Source of the DNA: Balneolaceae bacterium
Lineage (GTDB): Bacteria; Bacteroidota; Rhodothermia; Balneolales; Balneolaceae
Direction: 5' to 3'
Assembly (NCBI GenBank): GCA_007117235.1
Contig: SKGY01000025.1
Coordinates: 1 to 5,254 of the forward strand
Length of the DNA: 5,254 bases
Each line of letters starts with the position of its first letter. The first letter of the stretch is position 1. Below the pieces are notes generated by a model. It was not told the DNA's origin, ran no database searches, and saw only the letters and a list, made by a program, of their open reading frames with translations. The translations under genes were made by a program, and so were the position numbers. This document shows, piece by piece, positions 1-5,254 of the stretch.

Positions 1-1793
1 ATTTAAGTGGCTTAAAAAGAATTAGCTCCAATCAGTTTCCCAACCCACCATTTTTAAAAACTGCCTTGATCACTGAAAACGATCCCAAAGCAGCAAACAA
101 ACAGATCAAAGAGTTTTATGATCAGGGGGTCACAGCGTGTTTGATTAAATCAAAAATAATTGGACAAACCACCCCTTATGGCGGGCATCTTACGGGCACA
201 CAAATTCACTCTCTTGAGGACTTTAATGAACTACTAAAAGGCGTAAAATTAGAGTCTAAGGGACTTCTATTTGATACCGGCGTTGCCTCGCCTCTATTTG
301 CATCTATGCTTCTTGAGAGCAACCTTAAGCCTGCAGGAGCTAAGTTTGTTTACGACCCCTACTCCTATATTGCTCAACACGGCAGACTCCCACTTTCACC
401 GGATCAGTTAAAACATTTAGCAAACCAGATTGTCCTTCAACAGAATGTGCAAATGCTTGCTGCAGACTGCCTGCCCTATCATTTGTCCGGGGCAACCATT
501 GTGCAGGAACTTGCAATTATGATTGCTACCGCAAGTGAGTATTTCAATCTTGTTGATGAATCTAACCGCAATAAAGCTGCAAAATCTTTTTTCACCCGCC
601 TTTCAACCGGGCCGCTCTATTTCCCTGAAATCGCAAAGTTCAGAGCTGCCAGAATTCTTTGGAACAACCTACTTGATGCTTATGAGCTGGATGTAAATCT
701 GCCTCTCTTTATTCACGCAGAATCTACTCCTCAAAATAAAACCGTGAGTGACGCCTATAACAATTTACTTCGTTCAACTACAGAGGCGATGTCTGCAGTT
801 ATTGGTGGAGCAGATTCTGTCCTCGTTCTTCCGCATGACATCAACTTTCAAAAGCCTGATCGATTTTCAAATCGGATTGCACGTAATATTCTCCACATTT
901 CTGATTCTGAAGCCCATATTAGTAAAACAACTGATCCCTCTTCCGGCAGCTATTACATTGAAACACTTACCCATCAAATCGCAACGAAAGCATGGGACTT
1001 ATTTAAAGAGATTGAAAACCGAGGTGGGTTGCTAGAATCACTGAAGCACAATTTTATTCAAAGCGAAATTCGAACTGAAGGTGAGCAAAAAATGAGAGCT
1101 TATGCAACACGAGGAAGAACATTAACCGGCACCAATCACTACCCAAACACAGGTGAAGAGCTTCCGAAAGACGATTACAAAGAGTTTTCAAACCCGCTTT
1201 CACCTCAGTTGAAAAATGTCAATATTGACACGACTGAGCTATATACATCCCTTTCTTCTGCATTTAAAGATGGTGCTTCGATATCAAATGTAGCAGATTC
1301 AATACTTGATCCTCAAAAAGTTCTGTACGATACACTGACACCATTTAAACCGGGTCAGTTTTTTGATAATCTCAGACAGAGAACTAATCACTATCAAAAA
1401 ACGACAAACAAAAGACCTGCTGTTACAGCAATAATTGCCGGAGATAAGAAGTGGGGTAAAGCGAGAGCAAATTTTGTATCAAACATTTTTGGGTGTGCCG
1501 GTTTTAAAGTCTCTACCTCAGACGTTGATTTTCAGGATACAGAAACAGCCGAACAGGTTAGTGGTGAGGTTTTTATGCTGTGCAGTTCAGATACAGATTA
1601 TGGTGATCTGGTTCCTGAATTCTGCAAAACATTCAAGGATCGGGGAATTTTAATTTTAGCTGGGAATCCAAGAGAGCGGGCAACAGAATATTCAAAACAG
1701 GGAATCGATCACTTTATGATGCAGGGAATGGATATCATTCAATTTTTGAACACAGTTCAGGATCAACTGTTTAACAGTGAGAGTTTATCATGA
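1..1793 (+). CDS. mutA: Methylmalonyl-CoA mutase small (beta) subunit MutA, 5'-partial
   Basis: Non-catalytic subunit of the heterodimeric adenosylcobalamin-dependent mutase that interconverts (R)-methylmalonyl-CoA and succinyl-CoA in the cytoplasm. The frame is open from base 3 to the TGA at 1791-1793 (596 residues visible). A TTG at 66 could be taken as a start, but the residues before it (ending PNPPFLKTA) run straight into the conserved N-terminal region, so the true start lies upstream of the window and the N-terminus is missing. The TIM-barrel part covers roughly bases 60-1130 and includes the family signatures [29 protein letters not shown] and [14 protein letters not shown] linker follows to about 1400, then a C-terminal Rossmann-like domain (about 1410-1790). 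That domain has GDKKWGKAR where MutB has the cobalamin motif DGHDRG. The axial histidine is therefore absent, as expected for the small subunit. The gene overlaps mutB by 4 bp. No frameshift is seen. Confidence 0.95.
   Translation, partial: LSGLKRISSNQFPNPPFLKTALITENDPKAANKQIKEFYDQGVTACLIKSKIIGQTTPYGGHLTGTQIHSLEDFNELLKGVKLESKGLLFDTGVASPLFASMLLESNLKPAGAKFVYDPYSYIAQHGRLPLSPDQLKHLANQIVLQQNVQMLAADCLPYHLSGATIVQELAIMIATASEYFNLVDESNRNKAAKSFFTRLSTGPLYFPEIAKFRAARILWNNLLDAYELDVNLPLFIHAESTPQNKTVSDAYNNLLRSTTEAMSAVIGGADSVLVLPHDINFQKPDRFSNRIARNILHISDSEAHISKTTDPSSGSYYIETLTHQIATKAWDLFKEIENRGGLLESLKHNFIQSEIRTEGEQKMRAYATRGRTLTGTNHYPNTGEELPKDDYKEFSNPLSPQLKNVNIDTTELYTSLSSAFKDGASISNVADSILDPQKVLYDTLTPFKPGQFFDNLRQRTNHYQKTTNKRPAVTAIIAGDKKWGKARANFVSNIFGCAGFKVSTSDVDFQDTETAEQVSGEVFMLCSSDTDYGDLVPEFCKTFKDRGILILAGNPRERATEYSKQGIDHFMMQGMDIIQFLNTVQDQLFNSESLS
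1777..1793 (+). promoter_or_regulatory. Translational coupling site: weak RBS and ATGA stop/start overlap of mutA and mutB
   Basis: The mutB ATG (1790-1792) overlaps the mutA TGA (1791-1793) as ATGA. A purine-rich GAGAG at 1779-1783 sits 6 bases before the ATG and could serve as a weak Shine-Dalgarno element. The arrangement suggests that ribosomes finishing mutA re-initiate on mutB, giving the 1:1 subunit ratio the heterodimer needs. The overlap is seen directly; the coupling is inferred. Confidence 0.6.
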
Positions 1794-3928
1794 GTAATCG
1801 CCCTGATTTTTCAAATATTGAGCTCAAATATATTGATCGTGATCAAGAAAATTCGACGCATCAAGATAATTCAGATTGGATCACCCCTGAGAAAATTCAG
1901 GTGAAGCCGAATTTTAGCAAAGAAGACATTGAATCACTGGATCATTTAAACTATGCAGCAGGAATACCGCCATTTTTGCGTGGTCCTTACTCTACCATGT
2001 ACACTGTACGCCCGTGGACAATCAGACAATATGCCGGGTTTTCTACAGCTGAGGAGTCAAACGCATTTTACCGAAGAAATTTAGCAGCCGGGCAAAAAGG
2101 ATTATCTGTCGCTTTTGATCTTCCCACTCACAGGGGATACGATTCCGACCATCCGAGAGTAACCGGCGATGTAGGAAAAGCGGGAGTTGCAATCGATTCG
2201 ATTCTGGATATGAAAATTCTATTCGATAAGATTCCGCTCAATGAAATGTCTGTATCGATGACAATGAACGGTGCTGTAATTCCTGTGATGGCATTTTACA
2301 TAGTTGCAGCTGAAGAGCAGGGAGTTTCACCCGAAGAACTGCAGGGAACCATACAGAATGATATTCTCAAGGAATTCATGGTTCGAAATACGTATATCTA
2401 CCCACCACAGCCCTCAATGAAAATTATCGGGGATATATTTGAATACACTTCGAAATACATGCCGAAATTCAACTCCATCAGTGTAAGTGGCTATCATATG
2501 CACGAGGCGGGAGCTACGGCAGACATTGAGCTAGCCTACACGCTTGCTGATGCTTTGGAGTATGTGAGAACCGGAATCAGGGCGGGATTAAGCGTGGATC
2601 AGTTTGCACCGCGAATCTCCTTTTTCTGGGGCATTGGCATGAACCATTTCACTGAGATTGCCAAACTGCGTGCAGGTAGATTGCTATGGGCAAAATTGAT
2701 GAAGCAGTTCGATCCCAAGAATCCAAAATCGCTATCTCTTAGAGCACATAGCCAGACATCGGGATACAGTTTAACGGAACAGGATCCATTCAATAATGTG
2801 GCTCGTACATGTATTGAAGGGATGGCCGCCGCATTGGGGCATACACAATCGCTTCACACCAATGCATTGGACGAAGCAATCGCTCTGCCGTCTGACTTTT
2901 CTGCAAGAATTGCCCGTAACACACAGATTTTTTTGCAAGAAGAGACAGGTATCACAAAGGCTATAGACCCATGGGCCGGCTCTTACTATGTTGAATATCT
3001 TACTGATCAAATTGCCCGAAAAGCTTGGAAACTGATAGAAGAAGTGGAAGAGATTGGCGGTATGTCTAAAGCGATCGAGACCGGATTGCCAAAAATGAAA
3101 ATTGAAGAGGCGGCTGCACGCAAGCAAGCCCGTATTGATAGCGGAAGAGAAAAAATAATAGGCGTAAATAAATATCGATTGGAAAAAGAAGACCCAATTG
3201 ATATTCTTGAAGTGGATAATGAAAAAGTAAGACAGTCTCAAATAGCCCGGCTTCAACAGCTGAAAGAGGAAAGAGATAACAAAAAAGTATCTGAATCCCT
3301 CGAAGCAATCACTAAATGTGCTGAGACAGGCAGTGGGAATCTGCTTGAGCTTGCGATTGAAGCAGCGCGTAATCGTGCGAGTTTGGGAGAAATTTCAGAT
3401 GCCATGGAGCGTTCATTTGGCAGATATCAGGCAACTATAAAATCCATATCAGGCGTGTATTCATCAGAAATAGATAATGACGAAGAGTTCAAAAAAGCCC
3501 GAAAGTTAGCCGATAAGTTTGAGCTATCTGAGGGTAGACGGCCACGTATCATGGTTGCCAAAATGGGACAGGATGGTCATGACAGGGGAGCCAAAGTTAT
3601 CTCAACAAGTTTTGCTGACCTGGGTTTCGATGTTGATATAGGGCCGCTTTTTCAAACACCTGAGGAAGCCGCGCGTCAAGCTATTGAAAATGACGTTCAC
3701 ATTTTGGGTGTTTCAAGTCTTGCTGCAGGACATAAAATTCTCGTCCCAAAAGTTATCGATGAATTAAAACGTCTTGGTCGTGATGACATCATGGTTATTG
3801 TTGGTGGCGTTATCCCGAATCAGGATTATGCTTTCTTATATGATATTGGCGTCGCCGCTGTATTTGGCCCGGGAACCGTAATCCCAATTGCAGCCCAAAA
3901 AATTCTATCAATTTTGATGGATCGCTAA
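1790..3928 (+). CDS. mutB: Methylmalonyl-CoA mutase large (alpha) subunit MutB, B12-binding catalytic subunit
   Basis: Catalytic, adenosylcobalamin-binding subunit that carries out the radical rearrangement between (R)-methylmalonyl-CoA and succinyl-CoA. At 712 residues it is full length for the family (about 710-750). The N-terminal TIM-barrel domain (about residues 45-560) contains [49 protein letters not shown] and [15 protein letters not shown]. By alignment from memory to the Propionibacterium enzyme, substrate and radical-handling residues Tyr89, Gln197, Arg207, Tyr243, His244 and Lys604 correspond to Y81, Q189, R199, Y235, H236 and K591 here, so all are kept. The C-terminal B12 domain (about 575-712) has the base-off/His-on motif D595-x-H597-x-x-G600, followed by SSLAAGH and IVGGVIP, with H597 as the predicted cobalt ligand. 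The start is fixed by the ATGA overlap with mutA. MeaB is encoded 64 bp downstream. Sequence alone does not distinguish this from a very close acyl-CoA mutase, but the MutA partner and the conserved CoA-ester residues make methylmalonyl-CoA by far the likeliest substrate. Confidence 0.98.
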   Translation: MSNRPDFSNIELKYIDRDQENSTHQDNSDWITPEKIQVKPNFSKEDIESLDHLNYAAGIPPFLRGPYSTMYTVRPWTIRQYAGFSTAEESNAFYRRNLAAGQKGLSVAFDLPTHRGYDSDHPRVTGDVGKAGVAIDSILDMKILFDKIPLNEMSVSMTMNGAVIPVMAFYIVAAEEQGVSPEELQGTIQNDILKEFMVRNTYIYPPQPSMKIIGDIFEYTSKYMPKFNSISVSGYHMHEAGATADIELAYTLADALEYVRTGIRAGLSVDQFAPRISFFWGIGMNHFTEIAKLRAGRLLWAKLMKQFDPKNPKSLSLRAHSQTSGYSLTEQDPFNNVARTCIEGMAAALGHTQSLHTNALDEAIALPSDFSARIARNTQIFLQEETGITKAIDPWAGSYYVEYLTDQIARKAWKLIEEVEEIGGMSKAIETGLPKMKIEEAAARKQARIDSGREKIIGVNKYRLEKEDPIDILEVDNEKVRQSQIARLQQLKEERDNKKVSESLEAITKCAETGSGNLLELAIEAARNRASLGEISDAMERSFGRYQATIKSISGVYSSEIDNDEEFKKARKLADKFELSEGRRPRIMVAKMGQDGHDRGAKVISTSFADLGFDVDIGPLFQTPEEAARQAIENDVHILGVSSLAAGHKILVPKVIDELKRLGRDDIMVIVGGVIPNQDYAFLYDIGVAAVFGPGTVIPIAAQKILSILMDR

Positions 3929-3945
3929 ATCAAACTGCAAAGTGC

Positions 3946-3965
3946 ATCTCCCCTCCAGGGGAGAT
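3946..3965 (+). repeat. Perfect inverted repeat (8-bp stem, 4-nt loop) between mutB and meaB; possible attenuator or weak terminator
   Basis: ATCTCCCC (3946-3953) pairs perfectly with GGGGAGAT (3958-3965) around the loop TCCA, with five of the eight pairs G-C. Only a short, interrupted T-rich stretch (TATTCTT, 3965-3971) follows, so it is a weak candidate for an intrinsic terminator. It may reduce read-through from mutAB into meaB, protect the 3' end of the mutAB message, or be a copy of a dispersed intergenic palindrome. The hairpin itself is seen directly; its role is not known. No clear promoter is visible between it and the meaB start. Confidence 0.75.
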
Positions 3966-3992
3966 ATTCTTAACAAACTCTGAAACCCTAAC

Positions 3993-5063
3993 ATGTCTGA
4001 TTCAGATAAAAAATCACTGCACATAAATAAAGGCACAGAACAAAATGATTCTGTTAACCCAAACTTCCGTGCGAAAAAAATCTCTTTAAAATCTGTGCAA
4101 GACTACGTTCAAGGAATCAGGTCAGGTAACAGAGCGATGCTTTCTCAGGCAATCACCCTAATTGAGAGTTCAAAAAGTGAGTACAGAGAAGTGGGACAAG
4201 AAATTCTCGAAGCTGTGCTTCCACTTACCGGTAATTCTATTCGAGTCGGAATTACGGGAGTTCCCGGTGTAGGAAAGAGCACGATTATTGAAGCCATTGG
4301 TAAGCTACTGATTGATCGGAATTATAAAATTGCTGTGTTAACAATAGATCCCAGCAGTACAAAGTCGAAAGGAAGTATCTTAGGTGATAAGACAAGAATG
4401 CCTTTTTTATCTACTCATGACCACGCTTTTATCAGACCTTCTCCCACATCAGGTACACTTGGTGGCGTTGCTCAAAAAACCAGGGAAACACTTCTGCTTT
4501 GTGAAGCTGCCGGATATGATACCATCTTCATTGAAACGGTTGGAGTAGGTCAATCCGAGACAAGCGTTCACTCAATGGTTGATATGTTTCTCCTGCTTAT
4601 GCTTGCCGGCGCCGGTGATGAACTGCAGGGTATTAAGAGAGGAATCATGGAAATGGCGGATTTAATTGCCATCAATAAAGCCGAAAGTGATAATGAACCT
4701 GCAGCCGAACGAGCAAAAAGAGAGTATGAAAATGCTCTGTCGCTTTTTCCAAAATCTGAGTCCGGCTACCGAACTAAAGTACTCACCTGTTCAGCCTTGA
4801 ACAACGTTGGAATTGATGAGATTTGGAAGGAGATAGAAGACTTTATAGACCACTCAAAATCGATCGGTTATTTTGATAGTAACCGAAAAAACCAATCACT
4901 TTATTGGCTTCATGAATCGGTTCAACGCGAATTAAAATCAGCTTTTTATAACAACGAGAAGATAAATCGAAAGCTGGAAACTATTGAAGAGAGTGTAAAA
5001 AAAGGAACATTGAGCCCCACAAAAGCATCAAAACTGCTGTTGGATATCCACTCTAAAAAGTAA
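3993..5063 (+). CDS. meaB: MeaB/ArgK-family G-protein chaperone of methylmalonyl-CoA mutase
   Basis: Cytoplasmic P-loop GTPase of the G3E/MeaB family (human homologue MMAA). It binds methylmalonyl-CoA mutase, gates adenosylcobalamin loading and protects the enzyme from inactivation. The protein has 356 residues. The Walker A motif GVPGVGKST is at 89-97, the family DPSS motif at 119-122, SPTSGTLGGVA near 150-160, the G3 region ETVGVGQSE at 181-189, LQGIKRGIMEMAD at 211-223, and the base-recognition motif at 228-231. The last is NKAE rather than the usual NKxD. The helical C-terminus (about 290-356) fits the dimerisation arm of the family. The ATG at 3993 lacks a clear Shine-Dalgarno sequence, but the next Met is residue 49, inside the conserved helical region, so the first is preferred. 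It gives a polar N-terminal extension of about 25 residues compared with the roughly 330-residue proteins of E. coli and Methylobacterium. The position after mutAB supports the mutase-chaperone role. The old ArgK (arginine transport kinase) name is not supported. Confidence 0.95.
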   Translation: MSDSDKKSLHINKGTEQNDSVNPNFRAKKISLKSVQDYVQGIRSGNRAMLSQAITLIESSKSEYREVGQEILEAVLPLTGNSIRVGITGVPGVGKSTIIEAIGKLLIDRNYKIAVLTIDPSSTKSKGSILGDKTRMPFLSTHDHAFIRPSPTSGTLGGVAQKTRETLLLCEAAGYDTIFIETVGVGQSETSVHSMVDMFLLLMLAGAGDELQGIKRGIMEMADLIAINKAESDNEPAAERAKREYENALSLFPKSESGYRTKVLTCSALNNVGIDEIWKEIEDFIDHSKSIGYFDSNRKNQSLYWLHESVQRELKSAFYNNEKINRKLETIEESVKKGTLSPTKASKLLLDIHSKK

Positions 5064-5065
5064 TA

Positions 5066-5254
5066 TTAATTCATTTCCAATTCTGCTTTTTCAGAGCTGA
5101 ATCCAACGTCTCCTGCCTTCTCATCACCAAGTGACTGTTCCATTTCAGCCCTCAACTTTTGAATTGATAATCCACTTGTAAGCCCTCCATTCTTAGCAAC
5201 AGATATTCTTCCCGTTTCTTCAGAAACGATAACAACAAATACATTATTTGTTTC
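5066..5254 (-). CDS. cdaA: C-terminal end of a CdaA-type diadenylate cyclase (DAC domain), partial
   Basis: The minus strand is open from the right edge to a TAA at 5068-5066, giving 62 C-terminal residues. They begin ETNNVFVVIVSEETGRISVA and continue KNGGLTSGLSIQKLR. This matches the end of the DisA_N/DAC domain of membrane-associated CdaA cyclases, where the family reads approximately SEKTDAxxIVVSEETGxISxA followed by a glycine-containing turn and LSxEEL. Such enzymes condense two ATP into c-di-AMP at the membrane. The catalytic DGA and RHR motifs and the N-terminal membrane helices would lie beyond the right edge, so neither activity nor subtype can be confirmed here. The final 19 or so residues form an acidic tail beyond the usual domain end. 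The gene converges on meaB with 2 bp between stop codons. DisA is a less likely alternative, because the sequence ends shortly after the DAC domain and lacks DisA's helical and HhH domains. Confidence 0.75.
   Translation of the reverse strand, partial: ETNNVFVVIVSEETGRISVAKNGGLTSGLSIQKLRAEMEQSLGDEKAGDVGFSSEKAELEMN

Noticed and set aside
748..1035. 95-codon plus-strand open frame inside mutA
   Set aside because: It is an out-of-frame shadow of a conserved part of mutA with no start signal or recognisable domain. The other short frames at 1435-1653, 2599-2793 and 3066-3308 are rejected for the same reason.
1410..1790. Possible second cobalamin-binding domain in MutA
   Set aside because: The domain has the fold-like pattern but lacks the D-x-H-x-x-G ligand motif. 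This is the normal condition of the small subunit, not a loss specific to this genome.
2771..3256. 161-codon open frame on the minus strand inside mutB
   Set aside because: It lies wholly antisense to highly conserved mutB coding sequence. Its translation is rich in Phe, Leu, Tyr and Cys as expected from reading the complement of this gene, and it matches no family I recognise.
3929..3992. Promoter for meaB in the gap after mutB
   Set aside because: I saw neither a convincing sigma-70-like pair nor the TAnnTTTG -7 element of Bacteroidota, so no promoter is called. meaB may be read through from mutAB.
5080..5102. Imperfect stem-loop just downstream of meaB (arms ATTCTGCT and AGCTGAAT, one mismatch) considered as a terminator
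   Set aside because: It lies inside the coding sequence of the opposing gene, has a mismatch in a short stem and no T-tract after it, so chance pairing is more likely.

Overview
The window holds a bacterial methylmalonyl-CoA mutase module on the plus strand: the 3' part of mutA (small subunit, cut by the left edge), complete mutB (large, B12-binding subunit) and complete meaB (G-protein chaperone of the mutase). The last ~190 bases carry the 3' end of a minus-strand gene that reads as a CdaA-type diadenylate cyclase, cut by the right edge. The heterodimeric MutA/MutB mutase, the moderately AT-rich coding sequence, the poor Shine-Dalgarno signals and a CdaA-type cyclase next door suggest a member of the Bacteroidota/Balneolota (FCB) group. 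This taxonomic guess is an inference, not something the sequence proves.

Layout: mutA (1-1793) overlaps mutB (1790-3928) by the four bases ATGA, a classic translational-coupling arrangement. A 64-base gap (3929-3992) with a perfect 8-bp hairpin separates mutB from meaB (3993-5063). meaB ends 2 bp from the stop of the convergent cdaA-like gene (5066-5254). The window is almost entirely coding, and no intergenic stretch approaches 300 bases. I see no tRNA, rRNA, CRISPR array, insertion sequence or attachment site.

The three plus-strand products act together. MutA and MutB form the adenosylcobalamin-dependent enzyme that interconverts (R)-methylmalonyl-CoA and succinyl-CoA, linking propionyl-CoA, odd-chain fatty acid and branched amino acid carbon to the TCA cycle. 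MeaB uses GTP hydrolysis to gate cofactor loading and protect the mutase. All catalytic residues I could map in MutB are intact. The cyclase would make the second messenger c-di-AMP; nothing in the sequence ties it functionally to the mutase.

I found no evidence of a new biological system here; this is an ordinary metabolic locus. The points most worth checking are the intergenic hairpin between mutB and meaB, an Asp-to-Glu change in the guanine-specificity motif of MeaB (NKAE in place of NKxD), and the tail-to-tail gene junction without an obvious terminator.
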